Of a stretch of 64,000 nt of DNA, positions 11,757 through 22,674 are shown one piece after another. The stretch lies in assembly GCF_029873635.1 (NCBI RefSeq), contig NC_080422.1:18718049-18782048 (forward strand). Reading direction: 5' to 3'. How positions within the stretch are numbered: position 1 is the stretch's first letter; the number at the start of each line of letters is the position of its first letter. Source of the stretch: Malania oleifera (Eukaryota; Streptophyta; Magnoliopsida; Santalales; Ximeniaceae). The notes under the pieces were generated by a model. That model saw only the letters and a program-made list of their open reading frames with translations. It had not been told where the DNA came from and made no database searches. The translations under genes and the position numbers were made by a program.

Positions 11757-12268
11757 ACTGCAAAGAAGAGCACAAGTGTGGAATAGGACAATGAATTAGA
11801 CGATAATGATATAGCCTTATTCATTAGACGACAAGGAAAATTCTTCAAAAAGAATAAGAGATTTGCTCAAAAATTCAGAGGGTCAAAAACTGACAAGGGC
11901 AGAACAAGTAAAAAGGAAACAAAAAATTATCCCCCTACTTATTATAACTGTAAGAAAGTAAGATATATAAAGCCTGATTGTCCACAACTCAAGAAAGACG
12001 CCAAGAAGAAGAAAAAGAAAGCAATAAAAGCAACTACTTGGGATGACTCTAGCTCAAGTGACTCAAAAAGTGAATCAAATGATCAAGACATAGGAAACTT
12101 TTACTTCATGGCGAGAGACAACGAGGTAAATTATTATTCTAGCACATCTGAATAATCTAGTGATGAATTGTGTAGTGACTCATGTGAGAGTATGCCTTCG
12201 TATAGAGAAAGTCAAGTTGAACTATTCTTACTGCATAACAGGTTCATAAAAGTATCCAAGAGAAACAT
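11757..12268 (+). pseudogene. SIRE-type copia gag, second fragment
   Basis: Continues the gag frame from 304. It contains a degenerate CCHC zinc knuckle at about 11940-11985 (Y-N-C-K-K-...-D-C-P; the glycine-histidine of the consensus is lost), a lysine run, then an acidic-serine stretch 'WDDSSSSDSKSESND' and 'FYFMARDNEV', the layout of SIRE/Maximus gag proteins. It has in-frame stops, for example after 'TSVE' near 11785 and after 'SSTSE' near 12152. It ends at the target duplication AACAT of the next solo LTR and resumes at 14472. Confidence 0.8.
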
Positions 12269-12396
12269 TGTAACGACCCGAAGAATAATGGTATTTAAAT
12301 AATAAAAAGAAAGGGAAATGGAAAATGGAAACAGAAGGAGGCAATTGACGACGTTGCATTTTTGGAAAGGATAATCTCGAGGAATTTTTCAGCTCC

Positions 12397-12582
12397 TCGT
12401 CGACGAATACAAGGGACTCGTCGACGAGGGTATAACAGGAGCTCGTCGACGAGGATATGATTCGTCGACGAGAAGATACCGAGAGAGGATTTTTGGAAGC
12501 CTGAAATTCATCGACGAGGGTTGGAGTTCATCGACGAACTTTCTACAGGACTCGTCGACGAGGTGACGTGGCTCATCGATGA
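12397..12582 (+). promoter_or_regulatory. Array of eight TCGTCGACGA palindromes in LTR U3
   Basis: Ten-base sites start at 12397, 12418, 12443, 12462, 12508, 12528, 12552 and 12573. Five are exactly TCGTCGACGA; the others are TCATCGACGA (twice) and TCATCGATGA. Steps are 21, 25, 19, 46, 20, 24 and 21 bp, and the TATA box starts 9 bp after the last site. Placement suggests binding sites for a dimeric activator or silencer; that role is inferred. Confidence 0.7.
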
Positions 12583-12590
12583 ATCCCGCA

Positions 12591-12600
12591 GTATAAATAG
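12591..12600 (+). promoter_or_regulatory. TATA box of the solo LTR
   Basis: GTATAAATAG, directly after the palindrome array and about 50-60 bp before a CT-rich leader. A good plant core-promoter match; activity not known. Confidence 0.6.
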
Positions 12601-13194
12601 GGATTAAACGTGATTTTTAGTCATTTTTTCTACACAAAACTTCCTTCTCTCTTACCCTTCGGTTTCTCCTCCTTCTCTCTTCGATTTTGGGCCGGATTTC
12701 CACCGGTTTGATGATATGAAGCCACCACGATGCTCCTGGGAAAGTTCTCTGCAAGTCTTCCGGAGCGGATCGTTGGTGGGGTTTAGTTGGAAATCATCCC
12801 AAATCCAGGGTAAGACTTTCTACACAATATTTGAATTTTTGATAGTTGTAGAAAGCATAGTACGCATAGAAATATTGAACTTTAGTTCTGGGGAATGTTG
12901 TTTTCAGGGTGTTGAATGGGGAATCATGTGGGTGCAGGACAGATTTTCTTAAGGGCTTTTCAAGAATCAGGTAAGGGGATAAACTAGACTAGTATTTTAT
13001 GAAAATATGTATATTGTTATAGCATTTGATTTCAGGAAATAAATATATTTATATATGATTTATATTTGGAAAAATACTATTGAAAATGATGGTATATTGA
13101 ATATGCGAAAAACCTGTTAGTGTGGCATGAGTAAAAATTATTATGAAATACTATTTTCTAGGAATGTGTGAATGATACGGATTTTTATAATGGA

Positions 13195-13470
13195 AAACCG
13201 GCGTACGGGCCAAGATTTTTATATGTTTTTTTGGTATACTGGCCGTGCTATATGTATGATTTGCCAGCGTACGGGCTGAGCTATGGATATATTTTGCCGA
13301 CATACAGACCGTGCTATGGATGTGATTTGCCAGCGTACAGGCTGTTATGGATATGTTTGCTAGCGTACGGGTCGAGCTATGGAAATGATTTGCCAGCGTA
13401 CGAGTTGTACTATGATTTGCCCGCGTACGAGCCAAGCTATGGTAAAATATGAAATACCGGTGTACGGGCC
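13195..13470. repeat. ~33-bp minisatellite in solo LTR
   Basis: About seven copies marked by TTGCCAGCGTACGGGC-type cores at 13261, 13294, 13327, 13357, 13390 and 13417 (steps of 27-33 bp). A reversed, diverged version occurs in the sister solo LTR at about 19880-20125. Confidence 0.8.
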
Positions 13471-14471
13471 GATGATTTTTCATGTTATACGTAAATATGC
13501 AAAATGATATGATTGATCTGATAATTAATGATATTAGATATCCATGTATCACAGTTTCAGTATATGTTATATGATATCAAAACCTGGTTGGCTTGGTCTA
13601 CGTTAGCACTTGCACGGTACCGTTGCTATGTATCCATGGTCATCATGATCATGATATTTGTGTTAACGCCGTTGCACGGAGTGGTGTGAGATTGGATGGT
13701 CGATATGGTTTATAAGAAGCATGTGAGCACCCCTGGTGTACGGACCAGGTCTGGCAAACCCATCAGACTTATAGATTGTACTTTTGACTTGGCAGTGGTC
13801 GGCTAACCATTGTCAAGTCCCGCCTTCGAGCCACACAACCCAGTCATGTGGGGATAATACATGACAACTACCAGCTAACCTACCAGGAATGTTTTTATAT
13901 TATTATTATATGAGATGAAATGTGTTTATGAAAATGCAGTATGTTCTGCCATGTTTTAATGATATATATGTTTTCCTAAATTTGACAAAACAGTTACTGA
14001 ATATGTTCTGTATGGTATATGTATAACACGGAATACTCATGTTACCACACACTGGTATTAGTTTATTTCCTTACTGAGAGGTGTCTCACCCCAAAATTTT
14101 ATAAACTTTTTAGGTGCCCCAGATAGGAGAGCGGGAAAAGTCCCGCTAATCTAGTGTTGCTTGTCTGCCCTCTTTGAAGGGTAAGTTTTAGTAGGGACAA
14201 TTGGATTTTGTGCGAAATGTCCCTAGATATTGTTTTTAGGATGTATATACTGAAATACAGTGGATTTAGCGACTCTGGTATTTATGGTAATGTGATGGAT
14301 GTTTTCGTATTTATCATATTGTGATTGTATGTTTCCTACTACTTAGGCTTTCGTTATGTGTTCTGATATATCCCTGGTACCCACGGGTCCATGTGGATTA
14401 TGATCTGCTGAGTTGAGATTTGTGATTTTGTAATATAAAAAAAAAATTTGAAAATTAAGTAGGTCGTCACA

Positions 14472-15012
14472 AACATCACACTACGAAAACAAAATGAAAC
14501 ACTAATGAACCAACGAGAGTAATCAAAATCAGCTAAAAATGAAAAAGACTCAATCATTGATGAACGCATGAGTAAAATTAACCAAATATCTCAAGAAGTA
14601 GTAAAGTTGCAAATGAATAGTAAAGGTACAAAAGACTAAAAAATACATAGTCTTGAAAGTAAAATTGAGGATCAATCTAAAATCATCTACAACTTCATTA
14701 GAGGAAAAGAGAACTTTGATAAACTAGTTGGATCGCAAAGAATGTCTTTGTATAAGGAAGGCAGAGGATTCAACGGAGTTGAAAACAAGAAGAAAAAGAA
14801 CCTCTACATAGGGTACTTTGTAAAAGCTTCAAAACATTATGCAAGCACATCTTCAACAAATACATATGAACACACTACATGTTTCTTATGTAAGAAGAAG
14901 GGATACATAAAGTTTGAATGTCCATTCAAGAGAAAGAATGTTAAAATAAAAAAGGAATGGAGAGTTAAAAATGAAACTAAAACAAACTCAAAAAGACCTA
15001 AGAAGGTTTGAG
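14472..15012 (+). pseudogene. SIRE-type copia gag, third fragment with second zinc knuckle
   Basis: Resumes the gag frame after the solo LTR with a coiled-coil-like region (about 14480-14720), then a CCHC-like knuckle at about 14877-14922 (C-F-L-C-K-K-K-G-Y-...-E-C-P; the histidine is replaced by isoleucine or tyrosine) followed by a basic stretch 'KRKNVKIKKEWRVK'. Two separated knuckles are typical of SIRE/Maximus gag. Stops interrupt it, for example near 14637. Confidence 0.75.
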
Positions 15013-15350
15013 TAGCGAAAGTAACATCGTGAATCCCTTCTTGTAGGTATGTTTTAGATCCACTCCATCAAAATACAAATGGTACTTGGATAGTGGATGC
15101 TAGAGGCATATGACTAGAAATCAGTCCAAGTTTACCTCATTGATGTTAAAGGATGGTGGACATGTCACCTTTGGAGACAATGCTAATTAAAGGCAGAATT
15201 ATTGGCATCGGTAAAGTCGATAAGGAACCCTCCTTGATAAATGTTGATGTTTTATTAGTAGAAGGGTCAAAACATAATCTGCTTAGCGTTAGTCAACTGA
15301 GTGATAAAGGTTTTGATGTAACACTCAAACAAGACAAATCAATTTGAGAG
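15013..15350 (+). pseudogene. SIRE-type copia protease and pre-integrase remnant
   Basis: Begins with 'YKWYLDSGCRRHMT'-like sequence (about 15076-15115), matching the copia aspartic protease start W-x-L/I-D-S-G-x-x-x-H-M-T, although it is frame-shifted. It continues with 'GRIIGIGKV' and 'EGSKHNLLSVSQLSDKGF' (about 15190-15320), the conserved end of copia protease/pre-integrase. The integrase core that should follow is absent; reverse transcriptase begins at once. Confidence 0.75.
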
Positions 15351-16150
15351 AAATAGAGTTTGGAAGTTAGTTCCTAGCCTTGTTGATCACTCGGTTATCG
15401 GTACTAAATAGGTTTTTAGGAATAAAAAGGATAAAAACGACATTGTAGTCCGTAACAGGACTAGACTGGTAGCTCAAGATTGCAATCAGGAATAAGGTAC
15501 TGACTACGATGAGACCTTTGCTCCCATAGCTAAAATGGAAACAATTATAATGCTACTAACCTACACATCTCATAAGAACTTTAAACTTTATCAAATGGAT
15601 GTGAAGAGTGCACATTTTAATGGATACATAAATGAAGAGGTATATGTAGCACAACCCCCTAGGTTTGAGGACTTTCATTTTCCTGATAATGTGTTTAGAC
15701 TAACAAAGGCTCTATATGGATTAAAACAAGCTCCTAGAGCTTGGTATGAATGGTTAAGTGGCTTCTTGTTAGAAAATGGGTTTTTTAGAAGGAAAAATGG
15801 ATAGCACCCTATTTATACAGTCTAAAAATAATGATATGCTCATCATACAAATTTATGTTAATGACATTATCGTTGGTGCTACAAATGAGGATTTATGCAA
15901 AAACTTCGCAAAATGCATGTAAGACGAGTTTGAGATGAGCATGATAGGCGAGTTGACATATTTCCTTGGTCTTAAAATCAAGCAAGTTAAGAATGACACA
16001 TGCATTAATCATTCAAATTATATAAATGATCTGCTCAAGAAATTCGATATAGAAGGTGGCAAGCCATTGGGGACTCCAATGAGCACTTCTATTAGTCTTG
16101 ACAAAGATGAGTAAGGAAAGCCGGTAGATGTGAAATACTACCAAGGCATG
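15351..16150 (+). pseudogene. SIRE-type copia reverse transcriptase remnant
   Basis: Conserved copia RT blocks are readable: 'VWKLVP', 'YDETFAPIAKME' (about 15505-15540), 'YQMDVKSAHFNGYI' (about 15589-15630), 'LTKALYGLKQAPRAWYEWL' (about 15700-15755), and the active-site region near 15850, which reads Y-V-N-D instead of YVDD, so a catalytic aspartate is lost. 'GELTYFLGLKIKQ' follows. There are several stops and shifts. RNase H and the 3' LTR are missing; similarity ends near 16150. An internal deletion removed integrase. Confidence 0.8.
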
Positions 16151-16430
16151 ATAGTATATCACACAATTCCCGAACAAAGCATAAATTGGTGAAGAAAAGG
16201 GGTATCCTAAGCAACATCCTCAAATACAAGGAGGTAATCCAGTTGAAGAAACCTTCAAATTAAGAAGCCATCAATGCCAAAAGTTGGGAGAATCAATGAG
16301 TCAATTCAAGCGAGTAAAGTATCCAAGATAGTTAAAGTAGAATGATTAGTCGATTAAGGGTATGAAGATAACTAGCCACCAAAAATGGAGATCCAGAAAG
16401 GGACCCATTAACTTTCTTACTTCTAAGGTT
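16151..16430. other. Unassigned sequence
   Basis: Lies between the end of recognisable copia RT and the first tandem-repeat tract. I see no coding or repeat signature in it. Confidence 0.5.
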
Positions 16431-16890
16431 TGTCTTGTCTCATTTAATCACTCTAGGTTGTGCAAGGTGCACGTAAGCCTTGTCCTTTTTTACTTACTCC
16501 AAGCTGTGCAATGCATACATAAGTCTTGTCCCCTTTCAACTATTCTAGGTCATGCAAGATGTAAGTAAGTCTTATATCTTCTAATCACTCTAGGCTATGC
16601 AAAATGCATGTAAGCCCTATCTCATATCGAATGTTCCAAGCAATGTAATGCATGCAAGTCCTATCTCCTACCAATCATTGATCACATAAATTTTGTCTTC
16701 TTTTGATTATCTAGGTGATGCAACGCATTAAAGTCCTATTTTCTTTTCAATCAATCTAGGTCATACGGAAATCACCTAAGTCCTGTTCCCTTTCAATCAA
16801 TCTAGGTCGTGCAAAAGGCACCTAAGACTTATCTTTTATTTCAATCATCTGAGGTGTGCAGGATGCACGTAAGTCCTATTCATTTGCAAA
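16430..16890. repeat. Degenerate ~46-bp tandem repeat, about 9 copies
   Basis: Units share the pattern TCTAGGTCRTGCAAxxTGCACxTAAGTCCTxTC followed by a T/C-rich tail ending in 'AATCA'. Clear starts lie near 16450, 16498, 16544, 16590, 16710, 16755 and 16800. Copies are diverged by many substitutions, so the array is old. No coding role is apparent. Confidence 0.7.
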
Positions 16891-16919
16891 ACATTTTTTC
16901 TTGAATAATCAATCCTCGA

Positions 16920-18120
16920 GTCAATCCTTAAGTGACATGATAGTGTAAGGGTTATACAACACCCCTTTGTCAAGGAATTCATTCCAAGTTACTTAACAAT
17001 GTTGAGCTCATACAATTCCCCTAGTCAAGTGCTTTTTTCAGTCTGAGATGGGTAGTGTCCCCATGGACTTTGCTCTTCATGATTTGACAATGTAGGGATT
17101 ATACAATTCCCCTTGTCAAGTGATTTTTCCAGTCTAAAATGGGTCGTGTCCCTATGGATGTTTCTTTGTTCTTCATGACTTGACAATATAGGGGTCATAC
17201 AATTCCCTTTGTCAAATGCTCTTTCTAATCCAAGATGGTTAGTGTTCTCATGGACATTTTTTTTTTTATTCTTCATGACTTGACTATGTAGGTGTCTTAC
17301 AATTCCCTTCGTCAATTGTTCTTTCTAGTCTAAGATGGGCAGTGTCTCTATGGACATTTCTTTGTTCTTTGTGACTTAACAATGTAGGGGTCATACAATG
17401 CCCCCATCGTCAAGTGCTTTTTCCAGTCCGAGATGGGTAGTGTCCCCATGGACATTTCTTTGTTTTTTTTTAATATTCCAAGTGACTTGACAATGTAGGA
17501 GTCATACAATTTCCCTTGTCAAGCGTTCTTTTTTTTTTTTTTTCAGTTTAAGATGGGTAGTGTCCTATGGACATTTCTTTGTTCTTCGCAACTTGATATT
17601 CTAGGGGTCATACAATTTTCCTCGTAAGCACTCTTTCTGGTCCAAAATGGCAATGTCCCCATAAACATTTCTTTGTTCTTCGTGATTTGACAACGTAGAG
17701 GTCATACAAATTTTCTCGTCAAGCGCTCTTTATGGTTTGAAATAGGTAGCCTCCCTATGGACATTTCCTTGTTCTTTGTGACTTAATAATGTAGGGGTCA
17801 TACAATTCCCCTCAAGAACTTTTCATTTCGAGATAGATAGTGTCCCCATGGATGTTTCTTTATTCTTCATGACTTAAAAATGTAGAGGTTATACAATTCA
17901 CCTTGCCAAGCACTATTTTAAATTTGAGATGGGTAGTGTCCCTATAGACGTTTCTTTGTTTTTCATGACTTGAAAATGCAGGGGTCATACAATTCCCCTC
18001 ATTGGGTGCTCTTTCGAGTCCGAGATGGGTAGCGTCCCCATAGACAATTTTTTTATTCCAAGTGATCTGACAGTGTAAGGATTATACAATTTCCCTCGTC
18101 AAGTACTTTTTTCCTCCTAA
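16920..18120. repeat. Degenerate ~120-bp tandem repeat, about 10 copies
   Basis: Each unit contains 'GTCATACAATTCCCCTCGTCA', a short T-rich stretch, 'GAGATGGGTAGTGTCCCCAT', then 'GGACATTTCTTTGTTCTTC' and 'GTGACTTGACAATGTAGGGG'. At least ten units can be followed from the one near 16940 to the one near 18080. Copies vary in the poly-T segment. Short open frames on the minus strand arise from the repeat and are not genes. Confidence 0.8.
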
Positions 18121-18540
18121 CTAGTATGAGATGGGTAAGGTCTCCATGGTCAGTTCTTTCCTCTTCTATGTGTGTTGTAATGGTTGGACATTTCAAGATC
18201 AACAACTCTTGAGGTCAATCGCTTCACCTAATCACTCTAAATAGGTTGTAGTGACTTGATAGTTTGAGATCAGTAACTCTCGAGGTCAATCATTTCATTC
18301 ATCCTTCTTATTTTGTTTTTCCTTAGCCTAACCTTCATTTAACATTTAGTTAAGATGGACATCTCTATATTTGTCCAACCCCTTTTTTCAAAGTTTTCAA
18401 CCAAAAAGGGGTAGTTGTCAATGGTTGACAGAATGCCCAAAATAGAGGTTGGCAAGTATTTTTTTTTGCATTTGTACCTTCTCACCTTGTATTTTTGCCT
18501 TTTTCTATTTTATTTTTGCCATTTCTTACAGTCTCCAGTG
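18121..18540. other. Unassigned sequence between repeat tracts
   Basis: Contains a weakly repeated 'CAACTCTTGAGGTCAATC' pair (near 18205 and 18270) and a stretch rich in T. No gene or element recognised. Confidence 0.4.
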
Positions 18541-18881
18541 ATTTAGGAGGGTCTAGAATAAAAAGGTGGGGCTTGATAGCGATTTTGACCTTATGCACAT
18601 AAATCGAGATAAAGCTCCTATCATTCCAAGCATTTCTACCCACTTTCCACCAATTCTAACTGCACCAGGTAATTCAGAGTAGTCCAAAATGATAAAAGAG
18701 GTCTAATAGTAATTTTAACTTTGAGCACACAAATTGAGGCAAAAACCTCTATCATTTCAAGTTTTTTGATTTTTTTCTACCAAATCTTATTGCATTGAGT
18801 AATTTGGAATAGTCTACAATAATAAGAAATGTTTGATAGTGATTTTGATTTTAGTTATGCAAGTCGAGGCAAAGACCCTAT

Positions 18882-21839
18882 TGTGACGACCTGCTTAATT
18901 TCCACATTTTTTTTAATATTACAAAATCAAAAAACTCAACTCAGCAGATCATAATCCACCTAGACCCGTGGGTACCAGGGATATATCAGAACACATAACA
19001 AAAGCCTAAGCAGCAGGAAACATACAATCACAATATGATAAATACGAAAACATCCATCACATTACCATAAATACCAGAGTCGCTATATCTACTGTATTTC
19101 AGTATATACATCCTAAAAACAAGATCTAGGGACATTTCCCACAAAATCCAACTGTCCCTACTAAAACTTACCCTTCAAAGAGGGCAGACAAACAACACTA
19201 GATTAGCGGGACTTTTCCCGCTCTCCTATCTGGGGCTCCTAAAAAATTTATAAAATTTTGGGGTGAGACACCTCTCAGTAAGGGAAATAAACTAATACCA
19301 GTGTGTGACAACATGAGTATTCCGTGTTATACATATACCATACAAAACATATTCAGTAACTGCTTTATCAAATCTGGGAAAACATATATATCATCAAAAC
19401 ATGGCAGAACATGCTGCATTTTCATAAACATATTTCATTTCATATAATAATAATAATACAAAAACATTCCTGGTAGGTTAGCTGGTAGTTGTCATGTATT
19501 ACCCCCACATGACTGAGTTGTGTGGCCTAAAGGCGGGACCTGACAATGATTGGCCGACCACTGTCAAGTCAAAAGTACAGTCTGTAAGTCTGCTGGGTCT
19601 GTCAGACCTGGTGCATACACCAAGGGCGCTCACACACTTCTTATAAACCACATCGACCATCCAATCTCACACCACTCCGTACAACAGTGTTAACACAAAT
19701 ATCATGATCATGAAGACCATGGACACATAACAATGGTACCGTGGAAGTGCTAACCTAGACCAAGCCAACCAGGTTCTGATATCATATAACATATATTGAA
19801 ACTGTGATACATGAATATCCCATATCATTAATTATCAGATCAATCATATCATTTTGCATATATACGTATATCATTAAAATCATCGGCCCGTATGCCGGTA
19901 TTACACATTTTATCATAGCTCGACCCATATGCCGGCAAATCATAGCACAACTTGTACGCTGACAAATCATTTCCATAGCTCGGCTAGTACACCAACAAAC
20001 ATATCCATAGCTCACCCCGTATGCTAGCAAATCATACACATATCTAGGTCCGTACGTCGGCAAATCATACACATAGCTTGGCCCATACATCGGCAAATAT
20101 ATCAAAATCTCGGCCCATACGCCGGTTTTCCATTATAAAAATCTGTACCATTCACACATTCCCAGAAAACTGTATTTCATAACAATTTTTACTCATGCCA
20201 CACTAACAGGTGTTTCACATATTTAACATATCATCATTTTAACATTATTTTCCCAAATATAAATCATATATAAATATATTTATTTTCCTGAAATCAAATG
20301 CTATACTAATATACATAGTTTTCATAAAATACTAGCTTAATTTATCCCCTTACCTGATTCCTGAAAAGCCCCTAAGAAAATCTGTCCCGCACCCGTAAGG
20401 TTCCCAACTCAACACCTTGGAAACAACATACGAGTGTTATTTCAGCGTAAAACATAACACAATACAATACAGTTCCAGTATAGTTCTAGTATTTTTCACA
20501 AATCCGTTATAGTATATACGATACCAAACATACGGTCAGTGTCGTCACACTAAGCACCCAATTACCCTGCAATAATCAAAGCCTCATAGCGATAAAATTG
20601 CCAATACGGTGTAGCTCACACCCATCGGTGACCAGCCAGAAAGAATAAGCGATATTTCATACCCTCAGATATAAAGTCGAACACTCTCGCCCATGGTAAT
20701 TAGCCGAGGCATGGTGTCAGCGTACAGTAATTAGCCACCCCTAACTGATTTAACATATGATAATTAGCTGCCCTTGGCTAATTTACAAAACCTGGAACAA
20801 TTTTGGAACTCATGTCCTTATCATCAGTGTACGGTAATTAGCCACCCCTAGCTATTTTACAAAACCTAGAACATTTTACATACAACAGTTCATTCCACAC
20901 TTATTTGGTATATGAAAAATCATATCGTTTTCAGTTCAAGAATACGATTTAATACAAATATGGGTATGATCATCTCAATACTATAGTTTTAATACAACAT
21001 ACGATTTCTCCAACAAAATAGAGATGATACCCGAAACCCCCAAATTTTCCTGAAAACTGTAACCCAAAAATCCTGCATTTTTACCTGATAAAATCTCGCA
21101 TTTTTACCTGATAGATTTTTCCAAATAACCAAAACATACAAACAATCGTAAACTATAGGTTTACTGATCCCAATTTCAAAAATAACTAATATAAAAAGAA
21201 TCCCCTTACCTTTTCCCGAAATACCAAAATACGAACTCTACGGCTCCAAAACTACAAATCGAGTCACCAAAACCTAAACAACGAAAAACTATACTTCACT
21301 ATAATTGTTACTACTACACATATTCTAAAACGAAACTGAAATCGGACCCTTACCTCAATTTTGGGTCAAAACCCGAAAATCCTCGAAACGAATTTTCGAT
21401 CCTCTAAAAATGTAGAGCCTCTCCTTCTGATTCACATGGTAACGTCGAATCATTGACTCAAGCGACGAACAACGAAGAATTGAAGAGAGAAGGAGAGGTT
21501 TCGCTGGTTCTAGAGAGAGAGAGAGAGAGAGAGAATTTTAGCATTCTTAGCAACTAAGCAATGAAGGAGGATATTTATAGCCCCTTTGACTTGGCCAATC
21601 CCATCGATGAAACCGCGCCTTCGTTAACGAATAATCCACACATTTAGTTGACAAATCGGCTTCTTCGGCGACGAACCCTATTCCGATATTTTGCAACACG
21701 TTCGACATATCTTCGTTGACGAGGCTCTGAATTTCGGCAACGAAGAGTATGAGGGCCTTCGTCGACGAAACCTTCAAAATTTACCTTTTTACCCTTTTTT
21801 TAGTAATTCAATCCATATATCTCGGGTCGAGTTCTTGCA
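18882..21839 (-). mobile_element. Solo LTR of a Ty3-gypsy chromovirus-type element
   Basis: About 2958 bp, plus-strand start TGTGACGACCTG and end GAGTTCTTGCA, with imperfect flanking pentamers CCTAT (18877-18881) and CCTTT (21840-21844). The hairpin motif is reversed at 19260-19279 (GGGGTGAGACACCTCTCAGT). It shares long stretches with the solo LTR 12269-14471 read in reverse (for example the AATATCATGATCATGA segment near 19700 and the minisatellite near 19880-20125). It adds a region (about 20560-20890) resembling the LTRs of the 43-53 kb element ('ACGGTAATTAGCCGCC'). Decayed palindromes lie at 21601-21768. Confidence 0.8.
21601..21768 (-). promoter_or_regulatory. Decayed palindrome array in solo LTR U3
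   Basis: Seven TCGTCGACGA-like sites start at 21601, 21621, 21645, 21665, 21713, 21734 and 21759. Only the last is exact; others read for example TCGTTAACGA, TCGGCGACGA and TCGTTGACGA. Steps are 20, 24, 20, 48, 21 and 25 bp, matching the arrays elsewhere in the window. A TATA-like 'GATATTTATAGCC' lies beside it at about 21569-21581. Confidence 0.65.
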
Positions 21840-22080
21840 CCTTTCCTATCAATTCTGATTGCATCGAATGATTTAGAGTAGTCTAAAATGATAAGGTAGT
21901 GTTTCCCAATAATTTCACCCTCCAACATAAAAATTAAGATAGAAGCCCTATCATTTCTAGCTTTTTTTTTTTTTCATTATTTGTTAAATTTGATTGTACC
22001 GGTATCTATAGCAATCCAAAATAGTAAGGAGAGTCAAATTATAATTTTGGGTGCAAAGATATTTTAAGGAATTAAACAAC

Positions 22081-22642
22081 ATTTCATTTAAAATTCCACT
22101 TCATCACCTTAATGATATTTGGTGATTTTAAGCATTGACTTGTTTCCCCCGTCCCCCCCCCCCCCCATTATGTATTTTTGTATACTCAACTCAACTAATA
22201 CATTGAAATAAAAATTAATATTTTCATAATAAAATTTCTCTTAATTGAATAGCTACAATCTCAAGATTTTTAACACATGATAGAGTTTAGTTTGCTTTGT
22301 TTATTTAATTTTTTGATTTATTGAAAAGTTAAAATTATATTACACAATGAGAAGTAGTCCATTTCATATCTTATATCCTTTTTTCCACCCAAGATATATT
22401 TGAACTGACTCGACATATTAAAATATTTGAACTCCACTTAATAAAAAATTTTAACTTAAAATTTAACTCAAATTTAATCGATCTTACTTACAAACTCAAC
22501 TTTAATTATGAATTATAAAAAAAATTCTTTGTTCTATGAATTCTTAAAATTTAAGCTAAAATTCTTAAAATTTAAGCTAACTCCATTAGACTTGATTATG
22601 CTATAGAACAATATTAAGTATGTATAAATATATAATATTTAG
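22081..22642. other. AT-rich sequence, nothing assigned
   Basis: Contains a poly-C run near 22147-22166 and AT-rich sequence with a direct repeat 'TTCTTAAAATTTAAGCTAA' (near 22541 and 22561). It borders the pararetrovirus copy. Confidence 0.5.
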
Positions 22643-22674
22643 AAGAACGAGGTACAATTAGCAACAAGGAAAAC

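Larger units (their letters stand above)
12269..14471 (+). mobile_element. Solo LTR of a Ty3-gypsy chromovirus-type element
   Basis: A 2203-bp sequence, TGTAACGACCCG...GTCGTCACA, flanked by the perfect target duplication AACAT (12264-12268 and 14472-14476) inside the copia gag. Features in order: eight palindromic TCGTCGACGA-type sites (12397-12582), TATA box (12591-12600), CT-rich leader (12640-12690), a ~33-bp minisatellite, and the conserved hairpin motif (14073-14092). The same family occurs in reverse at 18882-21839. Confidence 0.9.
18541..22080. repeat. ~130-bp tandem repeat, about 5 copies, split by a solo LTR
   Basis: Units beginning 'AGTCTAxAATxATAAxxxxxG' start near 18551, 18682, 18812, then after the solo LTR near 21881 and 22021. 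Each also has a 'CCTATCATTTCAAG' block. The solo LTR 18882-21839 inserted into the third unit. Confidence 0.65.

Noticed and set aside
13151-13552. 133-codon minus-strand frame with repeated 'ART.ANH.HS' peptide
   Set aside because: Shadow of the ~33-bp minisatellite inside a solo LTR.
16920-18120. Regularly spaced repeats resembling a CRISPR array
   Set aside because: Units are contiguous and diverged with no unique spacers, in a plant nuclear genome full of transposons; these are tandem repeats.
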